DNA from: Streptomyces canus
GTDB lineage: Bacteria > Actinomycetota > Actinomycetes > Streptomycetales > Streptomycetaceae
Assembly: GCF_041435015.1 (NCBI RefSeq)
Contig: NZ_CP107989.1
Location: 10,330,169 to 10,394,168, forward strand
DNA length: 64,000 bases
Reading direction: 5' to 3'
Both the position numbers and the translations under genes were made by a program. Below are positions 46,097-55,551 of this stretch, piece by piece. The notes beneath the pieces were generated by a model, which was given only the letters and a program-made list of their open reading frames with translations, ran no database searches and was not told where the DNA came from. Each line of letters begins with the position of its first letter. Within the stretch, counting starts at the first letter, position 1.

Positions 46097-47214
46097 CTGA
46101 CTTAAGGGGGAATCTCCTTCGATGCCACGGCCGGGGCAAGTGAAAACCGCCGTCGAGGACAATGTGTCCGACCGGATCGCGGTCCGACTGCTCGTACACA
46201 CCTTCCCGCCGGACCTCGTGGACGACGTGGTGGCAGAGTGCGGACGAGCCGAACTGCGCAGCCGTCGCCTTCCCGCCCGTACGGTCGTGTACTTCGTCCT
46301 GGCCATATGTCTCTTCTGTCATCGCAGTTACGGGCAGGTGATGCAGTTGCTGACCGAGTCGATGACCTGGGCCGACCGTGGCAGTGGTGCGACTCTGCCA
46401 CCGTCCCCGACGACGGCCGCGATGTCCCGGGCCAGGGCACGACTTGGCCCCGAGCCCCTTGCCGCGCTATTCACGGAGACCGCCCTGCGAGGCAGTGCCG
46501 CGCGCCCGGGATGCGACCGCTACGGCAGTTGGCGGGTCCTCAAGGCGGACGCCGCTACGGTGGGTGTGCCCGATACCCCCGACAACCGGGCGCGGTATGA
46601 CATCGCGACGCCGTTCGCCGGGCCTGCGGTGTCCCCGTGTGCGGCACTTCCGCGGGCCAGGGTCGCCGTACTCGCAGAGTCTGGCAGCGGCACCATCACG
46701 AGGGCTGCCGTGGGCTCCCCGGCCACGACCGCCGGCCCCGCGCTGGCCCGGGAGCTGTTCACCGGGGTGTCTCCCGGGGACCTGGTCATCGCTGATTGTG
46801 GCGCTGCCGACCTAGATCTCATGCACGTGGTAAGCGCCGCGGGAGCGGATCTGTTGTGGCGGGTCAAGGCCGGAGCGCCATTGTTCGGGGGAGGCCCCTC
46901 CCTGACAGCTCCTACCTCAGCGGCGTTGATGACTCTCTCGGCCCTGGTCGCACTCAGGTGCGGGTGATCGCGGAGGGCCCGCAATGGCTGGTGACGACCT
47001 TGCTGGACTACGAGGCCCACCCCGCCCGGCATCTGAAGGCCCTGGCCCACCAGTACCGGGACTTCCGGATCTCGTTCGAGGCGGTCGGCACGCTGTGGCA
47101 CAAAGGCCCACTGGTGCTGCGCTCCCGCTGGCCGGCCGGGGTCGAGCAGGAGCTATGGGGGCACTTGCTCGTCTATCACACCCTGCGCTCGTTGATGTGA
47201 CCCGCTTAAGTTAC
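46097..47214 (+). pseudogene. IS4-family element, degenerate
   Basis: Inverted ends TGACTTAAGGGGG (about 46098) and CCCGCTTAAGTTA (about 47201-47213). The transposase frame from ATG/GTG near 46122 encodes AVEDNVSDRIAVRLLVHTFPPDLVDDVV, PARTVVYFVLAICLFCHRSYGQVMQLL and WRVLKADAATVGVPDTPDN (catalytic Asp region), then shifts frame near 46900 to the C-terminal GVEQELWGHLLVYHTLRSLM at 47200. Internal parts are missing and the Glu block is eroded. It lies directly upstream of the metacaspase promoter. Confidence 0.75.
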
Positions 47215-47412
47215 TGGTACGACGTTCCACGGGTTTAACAGCCCCGCAGAAAACTGTGGAACGGCGCCGTGGTGCGTCATCAGTCCTCTGTCTGGCTTTG
47301 TTCCGAGTATCGACAGCACTTGTTCACCGTCTCGGCACACCCGAATGGGCCTGAGGTGATGTTCATGAGAACGGGAGGCACCGGAGAGTCCGGCCCCGTT
47401 GAGCCACCGCGT

Positions 47413-48009
47413 TCAGCTTCGAACCGACTCCTCAACGGTGACACCGGCCGGACCCGAGACGGGTACGAGCGAGGCGCGCAGCGCCCCGGTGTCCGCGTCG
47501 CGGCCCACCACGATCAGGGGGTCGGCCGTCTCGGCGAACGCTACGGCGACCTTGCGGCCCTTGACGCGCACGGTTCCGTCGGGCGCGGTGCTGATGGTGG
47601 TGGTGAAGTCCTCGGGGCCACGCCCGTATCCCTCGTAGAGGGCGACGGCGCTGCGGGCCTTGGGGTCCTCGCTCAGGCGGGCAAGGCCGGCGGTCTGCTC
47701 CGGCGAACCGTGACGGGACAGCAGCAGCGCGGGAGCGCCACCCCACAAGGCCGCCATCGTGAGACCGGGATCGCCGTACGCCAGGTTCTCGATGGCGATC
47801 ATCTGCGTCACTGTGTCCGGAATCCCCCCGCCGCCGAGTTCCTCCGACAGCGGCATGGTCAGACCGGTGTCCACCAGGGTCCGCCACACGTCGTCCGGTA
47901 CGGCTCGTTCCTCCTCCGCCTTCCGCGCTGCGGGGGCCAGAACGTCGAGTCCGATGGCGCGGGTGAGTTCGGCGACGGCGAGATGCTCTTCAGTGGGCTG
48001 TAGATCCAT
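47413..48009 (-). pseudogene. Acyl-CoA dehydrogenase, N-terminal half only
   Basis: ATG 48009, 198 codons. N-terminal helical domain (DLQPTEEHLAVAELTRAIG; LVDTGLTMPLSEELGGGGIPD) and the beta domain with FAD-binding VALYEGYGRGPEDF and VKGRKVAVAFAETADPLIVVG. Homology ends at VTVEESVRS, about residue 195, where family members continue with the C-terminal four-helix domain (about 380 residues in all). The truncation point is near 47420; 47215-47412 beyond it shows no gene. It was the last gene of the Rieske operon (30 bp gap). Confidence 0.85.
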
Positions 48010-48038
48010 GATCGACTCTCTGCTTTCGGTTGGAGGGG

Positions 48039-49358
48039 CTATTTGGCCTCTGCGGTCGCGGAGGCCGACCGCTGCCGCTGTCCGGCGAAGAAGTCCGGAA
48101 GCGGGGCCTGCGGTTCTTCGGGGAGTGCCTCCCCCGTGACCAGCTCGTGCCAGCGGCGCCACCACGTGCGCATCTGGTATTCGCCGTTCATCCCCTTGTG
48201 AGGCGTGTGCATCCCACGGGAGATGTCGGACCAGGGCAGTTCCCGCTGGGCCGCGTAGGACCGCTGGCACGTCTCCAGCGCCTCCACGTCGTCGGGCGAG
48301 GCGAGTCCGCCCGGGCCCCAGAAGGTGAGGAAGTTGTCCAGGCGCTGCCTGTGCAGTTCCTCGCCCTCCTCCGGTGGCACCAGCTGCCAGGCACTGACTT
48401 CCATGTAGTCGGGCGTGACGGGCTCGATCCTGCGGATCAGCACGCCCATGACCAGGTCGATGACTACCAGGTTGGGGAAGATCACCAGGTTGCGGGTGCC
48501 GCCCATGCGATCCACCCACGCGTCGCCGTGCGTCTGACGGAGCCGCTCGAAGTGTTCGGCCTTCTCGTGTTTGGCCTCCTCGGACAGCGGCCGTCCCAGC
48601 GCGGCGCCGCTCGCGGGAGTGCCGGCCATGACGGCGTGGCCACCGCCCAGGTTGACGGCTATGGAGTTCGAGGCGAAGGAGATGTCGGCCTTGCCGTGGG
48701 CGGCGGTGATCATCTCCAGATAGCGTTGATGGGTGGAGACGAGGTGGTAGCCGTCGTAACTGTTCTCCGTCAGGAGCTTCCAGTTGGCCTTCACCGAGTA
48801 CTCGTGCGTGCCCGGCAGGACCCTCATGCCGACCTCGGACTGGTCGGACACCAGGTCCAGGTACTCCTTGGCGCCCGCCAGGTAGGTGGGGAGATCGACG
48901 ATGTCCGGATCGAAGCTGACGAAGACGAAACCGCGGTAGGAGCCGACCTTCGCGGGAGCCGCCAGCCCCGGTCGCTCGAAGCCGGCCCCGTAGCCTGCGT
49001 CGTCGGGGATCGAGACGACCTCGCCCGAGTTGTTGAAGCTCCAGCCGTGGTAGAAGCAGGTCATGAAGCGAGCGTTGCCCTTCGGCTCACGGCACAGCAT
49101 CGCACCGCGGTGGGGGCAGGAGTTGACCCAGACCCTCACCTTCCCCTTGGCGTCCCGGGCCAGGATCAGCGGCCGCCCGGCCACGGTTCGGGTGACGTAG
49201 TCGTTGGGCTTGGCGAGTTCGGTCTCGTGACCGATGTAGAGCCAGCTGTGGTCGAAGATGCGCTCGCGCTCCACGGCGAACACAGCCGGATCCGTCATGA
49301 CCTTCCGGTTCACCCTGAAGCGGGGGATTTCCTGGTCGACCTCGATGTATTCAGACAC
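48039..49358 (-). CDS. Rieske-type aromatic ring-hydroxylating oxygenase, alpha subunit
   Basis: 439 residues, GTG 49358. Rieske cluster ligands in CPHRGAMLC and CFYHGWSF; mononuclear iron site in NSYDGYHLVSTHQRYLE (D..YH....H). Length and order match the large subunit of aromatic dioxygenases/monooxygenases. No beta subunit or Rieske ferredoxin gene is nearby, so it is either a homo-oligomeric alpha-only oxygenase or depends on genes elsewhere; the FAD reductase at 54201 could be its electron donor. A perfect inverted repeat lies 61 bp upstream. Confidence 0.92.
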   Translation of the reverse strand: MSEYIEVDQEIPRFRVNRKVMTDPAVFAVERERIFDHSWLYIGHETELAKPNDYVTRTVAGRPLILARDAKGKVRVWVNSCPHRGAMLCREPKGNARFMTCFYHGWSFNNSGEVVSIPDDAGYGAGFERPGLAAPAKVGSYRGFVFVSFDPDIVDLPTYLAGAKEYLDLVSDQSEVGMRVLPGTHEYSVKANWKLLTENSYDGYHLVSTHQRYLEMITAAHGKADISFASNSIAVNLGGGHAVMAGTPASGAALGRPLSEEAKHEKAEHFERLRQTHGDAWVDRMGGTRNLVIFPNLVVIDLVMGVLIRRIEPVTPDYMEVSAWQLVPPEEGEELHRQRLDNFLTFWGPGGLASPDDVEALETCQRSYAAQRELPWSDISRGMHTPHKGMNGEYQMRTWWRRWHELVTGEALPEEPQAPLPDFFAGQRQRSASATAEAK

Positions 49359-49418
49359 CTGTAGTCCGTCCTTTCCTGTCCCAATGGCACCGTGCCGTGG
49401 AGCTGCATGTGGCGCTCC

Positions 49419-49445
49419 CCCCGGTTCCGGCGGCTGGAACCGGGG
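49419..49445. promoter_or_regulatory. Operator GTTCC-N7-GGAAC before the Rieske gene
   Basis: Perfect 10 bp arms CCCCGGTTCC and GGAACCGGGG separated by GGCGGCT. Sits between the hydrolase-like gene (stop 49472) and the oxygenase start (49358), so the oxygenase probably has its own regulated promoter. Same core as sites at 54155, 57005 and 61628. Confidence 0.75.
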
Positions 49446-49471
49446 CGTCGAATTCACAGAAGTGAAAGGAA

Positions 49472-50233
49472 TTACGCGCGGGCCGCGCTTGCGACACGTC
49501 TTTGCCATTCCGCGGCCAATGGCGTGGGCCGCGGCACCACGCGCCGATCGAGCCACTCGATGGTTCGCTGCCACGCGTCGAAAGAGGCCACGTGCGCCAG
49601 GGTCTCGCGGGCGTCGCGATAGAAATCTCGGGCGACGCCCGGATAGGTGACCACTTCCGTGTGGGCCGGCGAGCCGCCCAGGTACGAGCCCAGCCTGGCC
49701 AGGGCGTCCGCAGGGGCACCGGGGTCCTGCTGACCGAACAGTCCGAGCCACGGCGTCCGGACGTGCCGGGCCACTTGGATCAGCGGCGGCAGGGCGTCGG
49801 ACCATGCGTCCGCCACTCCGGACGGGGCGATGCTCACCGCCGCGCCGAGTGCGAACTCGGCGGTGGCCAAGAGTGCCGTCCGGCCCCCGAAGCCGTAGCC
49901 GACGAGGCCCACCTGCGCCGGCGACCAGCCGCGTTCACCCAACCGCCCCACCAGCACGGCGACGTCGCTCACCAGATCCCGGTCGGTCGTGCCGGTCGGG
50001 TCGCCACCGGTGGGCGACAGGTCGACGGCGACGGACTCGTATCCGTGCTCGGCCAGTCCGTTCATGAACCCGGCGGCGTCCCGTTCCAGGGCGCCGGCGT
50101 CGCAGAGCACGATCGCCGCGCCTCTCGGGACACCGCCGAGCTCGATCCGGGCCACCGGCAGCGACCTACCTGATCCATGCCTGAACGAGTCCTCCGCAAC
50201 ACTCGGCTCGATCCGCGGAAATGCGATGTCCAT
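49472..50233 (-). CDS. Dienelactone-hydrolase-like protein lacking the catalytic Cys
   Basis: 253 residues, ATG 50233 with GGAGG 9 bases upstream. Alpha/beta-hydrolase fold of the DLH group: GAAIVLCDAGALERDAAGFMNGLAEHGYESVAVDLSP, QVGLVGYGFGGRTALLATA, and PWLGLFGQQDPGAP (Asp). Dienelactone hydrolases have Cys in the elbow (GxCxGG); here it reads GYGFGG, so the nucleophile is Gly. The acid and His regions remain. Either a non-catalytic relative or one using another residue. Encoded 28 bp after the CoA-ligase gene. Confidence 0.8.
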   Translation of the reverse strand: MDIAFPRIEPSVAEDSFRHGSGRSLPVARIELGGVPRGAAIVLCDAGALERDAAGFMNGLAEHGYESVAVDLSPTGGDPTGTTDRDLVSDVAVLVGRLGERGWSPAQVGLVGYGFGGRTALLATAEFALGAAVSIAPSGVADAWSDALPPLIQVARHVRTPWLGLFGQQDPGAPADALARLGSYLGGSPAHTEVVTYPGVARDFYRDARETLAHVASFDAWQRTIEWLDRRVVPRPTPLAAEWQRRVASAARA

Positions 50234-50261
50234 GCGCATGTACCTCCATGGCGGCCACGTT

Positions 50262-51791
50262 CTATGGCTCACGCAACTTGCTCTTGAGTACTTTTCCCGA
50301 GGCGTTCCTCGGGAGCTGCGCCACGAAATCCACCACGGTCGGGCTCTTGTAGCCCGCGAGGTATTCCTTGGCGTACGAAATGACCTCGCCCTCTGTCAGC
50401 GAGGGCTGTGCGGGCGCCCGTACGACGACGGCCCGCACCGTCTCGCCCCACCGGCGGGAGGGGGCCCCGATCACCGCGACCTCGGCGATCCCCGGGTGAG
50501 TCGAGAGGACGTGCTCCACCTCGGTCGGGTACACGTTCTCGCCGCCCGTGATGATGACGTCCTTGAGCCGGTCGCACAGATGGAGATAGCCACCGCGCAG
50601 GAACCCGGCGTCGCCGGTGCGCAGGAATGCGTCCGGGGCGAGAACGTGTGCCGTCTCCTCCGGGGCCTCCCAGTACGCGGACATCGCCGTCGGTGTCTTC
50701 GCCCAGACCTCGCCCACCACGCCTTCGGCGACGTCCTTCTCCGTCAGGGGATCGACGACCCGTACCGTCACTTCGGGAAGTGGGAGCCCGGCCGAGCCCA
50801 GTCTGCCGTCGGTGTCGGCCAGATCGTGGTCCTCGGGAGGCAGCACCGTGATGCCGATGGTCTCCGTCGAGCCGTAGAACTGGAGGAACTTGCAGCGGAA
50901 GCGGCGCAGGCAGGTCCGCAGCAGGTCGGGGTCCATGGGAGAGCCGGCATAGGCGATGGTGTCGAGGGCGGAGAGGTCGTAGCGGTCGACGTCCTCGTCC
51001 TGGAGGGCCTGCAGAACCGCGGGCACGACCATGGTCGTGGTCACCCGGTGGCGTTCCACGACTTCCAGCACCGAGCGGGGTTTGGCATCGGCGGACAGCA
51101 CGCAGTGGGCCCCGACGGCCAGTGCCGCGATCGCTGTGTTCAGCCCTGCGGCGTGGAAGAGGGGAAGCGCCGCCAGCAGAACGGATTTTTGGGTGACGCC
51201 CATGACGCCGGCGGCGCTGAACGTCGCGCGCACGGCCCGGCCGTCGAACAGCGCGGCCTTGGGCACTCCGGTCGTGCCGGAGGTGTACATCATGAACGCG
51301 GGATCGGAGTCCGTGGTCACGGCAGGCGGCTCCTGCGGGTCCCGGCAGAGAAGCCATTTCTCGTAGTCGTCGGTCTCGTCCCCGATGACCACGACGGTTT
51401 CCACCGTCGTAAGCTCGTCCCGGACAGGGGTGAGCTTGCCGACGAGATCCTCCGAGACGAACAGCACTCTGGGGCGCGCGTTGTTGACCACGCAGAGCAA
51501 CTCCGACGGGGCGAGCCGCCAGTTCGCGGCGACGCTCACCCAACCCGCCATCGACGCACCGAACAGGACCTCGAAGAACTCGGGCCTGTTGCGGCCCAGG
51601 TAGAGCACCCGCTCCCTCGCACCCGGCGCGGAACCGGCGAGCCCCTGTGCGACACGGCAACTGCGTTCGTACACCTCGCGCCAGTTCCGGGTCACACCGT
51701 CGTAGGTGAGACAGGCAGCTTCGGGTGTGCGTGTCGCCCACGTGCGGCAGATCGCCGCAAGTGCGGCCGTATCTTCGGGAATGTGCGTCAT
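50262..51791 (-). CDS. Acyl/aryl-CoA synthetase (AMP-dependent)
   Basis: 509 residues, ATG 51791 overlapping the stop of the CoA-transferase gene (ATGA). ANL superfamily motifs: P-loop-like YTSGTTGVPKAAL, QFYGSTETIGITVLP, LRTGDAGFLRGGYLHLCDRLKDVIITGGENVYPTEVE, and the C-terminal catalytic Lys in NASGKVLKSKL. Activates a carboxylic acid to its CoA thioester via acyl-AMP. In this cluster the acid is probably aromatic or a ring-derived acid. Confidence 0.93.
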   Translation of the reverse strand: MTHIPEDTAALAAICRTWATRTPEAACLTYDGVTRNWREVYERSCRVAQGLAGSAPGARERVLYLGRNRPEFFEVLFGASMAGWVSVAANWRLAPSELLCVVNNARPRVLFVSEDLVGKLTPVRDELTTVETVVVIGDETDDYEKWLLCRDPQEPPAVTTDSDPAFMMYTSGTTGVPKAALFDGRAVRATFSAAGVMGVTQKSVLLAALPLFHAAGLNTAIAALAVGAHCVLSADAKPRSVLEVVERHRVTTTMVVPAVLQALQDEDVDRYDLSALDTIAYAGSPMDPDLLRTCLRRFRCKFLQFYGSTETIGITVLPPEDHDLADTDGRLGSAGLPLPEVTVRVVDPLTEKDVAEGVVGEVWAKTPTAMSAYWEAPEETAHVLAPDAFLRTGDAGFLRGGYLHLCDRLKDVIITGGENVYPTEVEHVLSTHPGIAEVAVIGAPSRRWGETVRAVVVRAPAQPSLTEGEVISYAKEYLAGYKSPTVVDFVAQLPRNASGKVLKSKLREP

Positions 51792-54091
51792 TTGTACGCG
51801 ATTCCGTACGGGCTGTCGCCCACCAGACGCTTGTCGGCGAGCTCCCGTATCTCCGCCTCGGTGCACCCGAGTTCGGTCAGCACGGCCTCGTTGTCCTGGC
51901 CGAACAGCGGGGCGGGGCCCACGGCCGGCGGACGGGGGGCGTGGGAGAAGCGCATGGCCGGTGCGAGGTGTCGCACCGTACCGGCGACCGCATGGTGCAC
52001 CGGGAACGGCCGCTGCCGATGAACGAGTTGAGGGTGGTCGGCGAGATCCAGACCGACGGCCATGACGGCCGCGGGCACCCCCGCGGAACGAAGGGCCGCC
52101 ACGATCTTTTCGGCGGGCTCCCCGGCACACGCGTGGGCAAGGCCGTCGTCGAGCTGCGCACGCCGTTCGCGGCGTCCTTCGGCCGTCGCGAACTCCGCGT
52201 CGGCGGCCCAGTCGTCGCGGCCCAGGACACGGCACAGGGCCGTCCACTGCGCGTCGGTCGTGACGGAGATCGCGATCCAGTCGTCGTCGGCGCACGGGTA
52301 CATCCCCTGCGGGATCGCGAGCGGGGATCTGTTACCGGCACGTGTGCGCGGCTCTCCAGTGGCCGACGCTTCGATCACCGGGCGGGCGGTCAGCTGTATG
52401 GCGACATCGCCCAGCGCCAGCTCCGCGCACACGGCCTCGCCGGTACGGCGGCGCCGCCGGATCGCCGTCAGCAGTACCAACGACGCCAGGTGCGCGGAGA
52501 ACGGGTCGGTGACCGTGCCGGTGACAACCGGTTCGCCGTCCTCGTACCCGGTCATCTGGGTGACCCCTGCGGCCGCTTCGGCGGTGTAGGTGAACCCCGG
52601 GCGGTTATGCCAGCTGCCCGTGAGCCCCCATGCGGGCATGCGGACGACGATGAGGTCCGGGTTGACCTCGCGCATGCCGTCGAAGTCCAGTCCCCGGTCG
52701 TCAAGCACGCGAGGCGTGTAGTTCTCCAGCACCACGTGCGCGGTGGCGATCAACCGCTTTGCCAGGTCCAGGCCCTTGGCGTCGGAGAGGTCCAGTGTGA
52801 CCTCCCGCTTGCCGATGTTGGGGCCGAGGAAGGGGCCCGCGCGCTCCCACGAGCGGTTCACGGTCATGGGATTGCCCGAGAAGCGCATGGCGTCGGGGCG
52901 GTTCACCGCCTCCACCTTGATCACCTCGGCGCCCAGGGAGGCGAGATGGGCCGTGGCCAGGGGCCCCGCCTGGAAGGTGCCGAACTCCACGACGCGCAGG
53001 CCCTTCAGAGGCTGCGCGGGGTCCGCCTCGGCAGTGGCCGCAGCGGGAGTCCGCACGCTCGGGCGCGAGATCCGGAACGGCGGTGCAGGCTGTAGGAAGC
53101 CGGCTTCCGGATGCCGTACGAAGGAGTTCCGCTCGGCGTACGGCGCCAGCTCGGCGACCGTGTCGGGCGAGGTCAGCGGGACCACGGGCACACGGTGGAG
53201 CACACCGAGCTCGGTCAGTTCCTCGACCGTGTGGCGCTCGGTGAACCGCCGGACCAACGGGGTGATCTCGGTGCCGTTGTACAGCCGGTCCGAGACCATG
53301 TCGAACCGGGAGTCGTCCAGTTCGGGCACCCTTGCCATCTCCTTGAACGCCTTCCACTGCGCGTCCGTGACGGCGACGACGCACACCCAGCCGTCCTTCG
53401 CGCGTTCGACACCGGGAACGGGGTTCTGCGGGATCGGGTAGCGCGTGTGGGGAGAGAGCTGGGAGAACAGCCAGGGGAACTGGAGCAGTCCGACCAGCGC
53501 CTCGAAACGCGAGACGTCGACGTCGATCGCCGAGGCCGCCCCGGCCTCGGTGCTCAACAGCGCTGACACGGCACCCACGGCCGCGCACGCTCCGGCCGTG
53601 AGCTCGCCAAACTCCACGCCGCTGGCGACCGGCGGACGGTCCCCTCTGGGGTGGAGCACGGTGAGGCCGGCCTCGGCCTGGAGTGTGAACTCGGTCGCCG
53701 GCAACTTGGCGAACGGGCCGTCGAGCCCGTAGTCGGAAACGGTGACCACGACCAGCCGCGGATTCTCCCTGCGCAGGGCTTCCGCCAGCGCCCGGAATCC
53801 CGGCAGGTCGTCGTCGCAGATCACGACGGCCGGGCCGGTCGCGAGTTCCGGCACCAGCCGGGCGACGGCGGTCCGGGCGTCTGCGAGTTCATCGGAGTCG
53901 CACCGCACCACGCGCTTGCCCTGGTGCAGATGACTCACGTAGGCCTCGTATCCGGCGTCCTGCGCCGTCGGCCGTTCGCCGGCACGCGGCTCAAGGCGTA
54001 CCACGCGGGCGCCGACATCGGCTAGCAACCTGCCGCAGTACATGGTCGAGACCCGGCTCCCGGCCTCGACCACGGTGACATCGTGAAGCAT
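51788..54091 (-). CDS. Tandem-fused family III CoA transferase (CaiB/BaiF type)
   Basis: 767 residues, ATG 54091, about twice the usual length (about 400). First half: TVVEAGSRVSTMYCGRLLADVGARVVRLEPRAGERP...; second half from about residue 370: LKGLRVVEFGTFQAGPLATAHLASLGAEVIKVEAVNRPD, NIGKREVTLDLSDAKGLDLAKRL, VRMPAWGLTGSWHNRPGFTYTAEAAAGV. So two complete copies in one chain. Family members move CoA between carboxylates without a covalent acyl-phosphate. First gene of a unit with the CoA ligase and the DLH-like protein; an operator lies 64 bp upstream. Confidence 0.9.
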   Translation of the reverse strand: MLHDVTVVEAGSRVSTMYCGRLLADVGARVVRLEPRAGERPTAQDAGYEAYVSHLHQGKRVVRCDSDELADARTAVARLVPELATGPAVVICDDDLPGFRALAEALRRENPRLVVVTVSDYGLDGPFAKLPATEFTLQAEAGLTVLHPRGDRPPVASGVEFGELTAGACAAVGAVSALLSTEAGAASAIDVDVSRFEALVGLLQFPWLFSQLSPHTRYPIPQNPVPGVERAKDGWVCVVAVTDAQWKAFKEMARVPELDDSRFDMVSDRLYNGTEITPLVRRFTERHTVEELTELGVLHRVPVVPLTSPDTVAELAPYAERNSFVRHPEAGFLQPAPPFRISRPSVRTPAAATAEADPAQPLKGLRVVEFGTFQAGPLATAHLASLGAEVIKVEAVNRPDAMRFSGNPMTVNRSWERAGPFLGPNIGKREVTLDLSDAKGLDLAKRLIATAHVVLENYTPRVLDDRGLDFDGMREVNPDLIVVRMPAWGLTGSWHNRPGFTYTAEAAAGVTQMTGYEDGEPVVTGTVTDPFSAHLASLVLLTAIRRRRRTGEAVCAELALGDVAIQLTARPVIEASATGEPRTRAGNRSPLAIPQGMYPCADDDWIAISVTTDAQWTALCRVLGRDDWAADAEFATAEGRRERRAQLDDGLAHACAGEPAEKIVAALRSAGVPAAVMAVGLDLADHPQLVHRQRPFPVHHAVAGTVRHLAPAMRFSHAPRPPAVGPAPLFGQDNEAVLTELGCTEAEIRELADKRLVGDSPYGIAYK

Positions 54092-54154
54092 CTTTCACCC
54101 TCCCGTCAGCGGTGTCCTGCACCTTCGCGCGGCCCGCGGCCACCGGACAGCGGT

Positions 54155-54173
54155 GGTTCCGTCGGCTGGAACA
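54155..54173. promoter_or_regulatory. Operator GTTCC-N7-GGAAC before the CoA-transferase gene
   Basis: GGTTCCGTCGGCTGGAACA: 5 bp arms GTTCC/GGAAC with a 7-base spacer, GTCGGCT, close to the spacer GGCGGCT at 49429. Lies in the 109 bp gap between the FAD reductase stop and the CoA-transferase start. Confidence 0.65.
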
Positions 54174-54200
54174 GCCCGGCGGCCTCGTGGGCCGTACTAC

Positions 54201-55409
54201 TCACGCGGCTTCCAGCAGGCCCAGGCCGAGGTCACTGACCTGCGCCCCGGAGGCGACCGCCTTGCGGCAGGCCATGAAGGTGCGCGGATCGTCGACGACC
54301 AGGGCGCCGACGGCCCGCCCCGCCTCATCGGCGTAGACGGCGGTCATCCCGCTGTCTTCGATGCCGCCTCGCAGCGCGCTCAGCCGGCCCTCAGCGGGCC
54401 TGCCGACGATCTGGATGCGCCGACCGTACTGGTCGGACCAGACGTAGGGCACCTGGGCCCGTGGCGCCTGCTGCCCGAGGATGTCGGCCGCGACGATCTC
54501 CCCGTGCTCCCCGGCATTGGTCCAGTGCTCGATGCGCAGCGACTTGCCGCACATCGGGTGATACCGGTGAGCGATGTCACCTGCGGCGTAGACCGCGCCC
54601 ACGCCCACGCCCGTGACACGCAGCCGGCTGTCGCAGGCCACCCCGTTGGCGAGATCGAGCCCGGAGGACTCCAGCCAGTCCGTGGCGGGACGTGCGCCGA
54701 TGCCGACGACGACCAGGTCGGCAGGGAGGGTGCGGCCGTCGGCCAGGACGACACCGGTTACCCGGCCCCGTCCGTCGTCGGTGAAGCTGCTGAATCCGAC
54801 GCCGGCCTCGACCGCGACGCCGTTCATGGCGTGAATGCCCGCCAGCATCCGACCTACCCGCTCACCGAACAGATGGGCCATGGGGATCGGCTGCGCTTCC
54901 ACGACACAGACGTCCAGCCCGCGCGCCCGGGCCGCTGCAGCGAACTCGGCGCCGATGAAGCCAGCCCCGATGACCACCACCCTGGGCGAACGGTCGAGTT
55001 CGGCTCGCAGCGCCCACGCGTCGTCGGCCGTCCGAAGTGTGTGGACGCCCGAGAGGTCGCCGGTACCCGGCAGTGTGCGCGGGGTGACCCCCGTGGCGAG
55101 GACCAGCCGGTCGAACGGCAACCGCTCGCCCCCGTCGGTCGCCACGCGCCGCTCGGTGAGGTCGAGACCGACCGCCTTCACGCCGAGCATCAGCTCGATG
55201 CCGCGTTCGTCGGCCTCCTGTTTCGTCAGCAGGACGGGAGGCTCGCCCGCACGGTCGGGGGCCAGCACCTCCTTGGACAGGGCCGGCTTGTCGTACGGCT
55301 GGTGCCGCTCCTCGCCGACGAGGGTGATGCGCTCCTGGAAGCCCCCCTGCCGGAGAGCCTGCGCCGTACGCACGCCCGCCACCGAGGCGCCGATGATCAG
55401 AACAGTCAT
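54201..55409 (-). CDS. FAD-dependent ferredoxin reductase-type oxidoreductase
   Basis: 402 residues, ATG 55409 (no strong RBS; a start 11 codons earlier is possible). Two dinucleotide folds: TVLIIGASVAGVRTAQALR for FAD and RVVVIGAGFIGAEFAAAARARG for NAD(P)H, then GVGAVYAAGDIAHRYHP, the GD motif binding FAD. This is the layout of reductases of Rieske oxygenase and P450 systems (rubredoxin/putidaredoxin reductase type). Likely transfers electrons to the oxygenase at 48039 through an unseen ferredoxin. 55410-55551 holds no gene. Confidence 0.9.
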   Translation of the reverse strand: MTVLIIGASVAGVRTAQALRQGGFQERITLVGEERHQPYDKPALSKEVLAPDRAGEPPVLLTKQEADERGIELMLGVKAVGLDLTERRVATDGGERLPFDRLVLATGVTPRTLPGTGDLSGVHTLRTADDAWALRAELDRSPRVVVIGAGFIGAEFAAAARARGLDVCVVEAQPIPMAHLFGERVGRMLAGIHAMNGVAVEAGVGFSSFTDDGRGRVTGVVLADGRTLPADLVVVGIGARPATDWLESSGLDLANGVACDSRLRVTGVGVGAVYAAGDIAHRYHPMCGKSLRIEHWTNAGEHGEIVAADILGQQAPRAQVPYVWSDQYGRRIQIVGRPAEGRLSALRGGIEDSGMTAVYADEAGRAVGALVVDDPRTFMACRKAVASGAQVSDLGLGLLEAA

Positions 55410-55551
55410 GCATGCACTGTCGGAATTACCGGCAGCGGCCACAATGTCGAGTGCCGGTCACTGGAACTCATCGCCATGAACGCCACCGATAACGGCAGTG
55501 CCCCGGAACCGGCCTTGATCGGGCCGATCCCGGGGCAGCTCCCGCCCATGC

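Noticed and set aside
47269..48003. Plus-strand frame of 244 codons over the acyl-CoA dehydrogenase region
   Set aside because: Antisense to a recognisable acyl-CoA dehydrogenase; no domain of its own.
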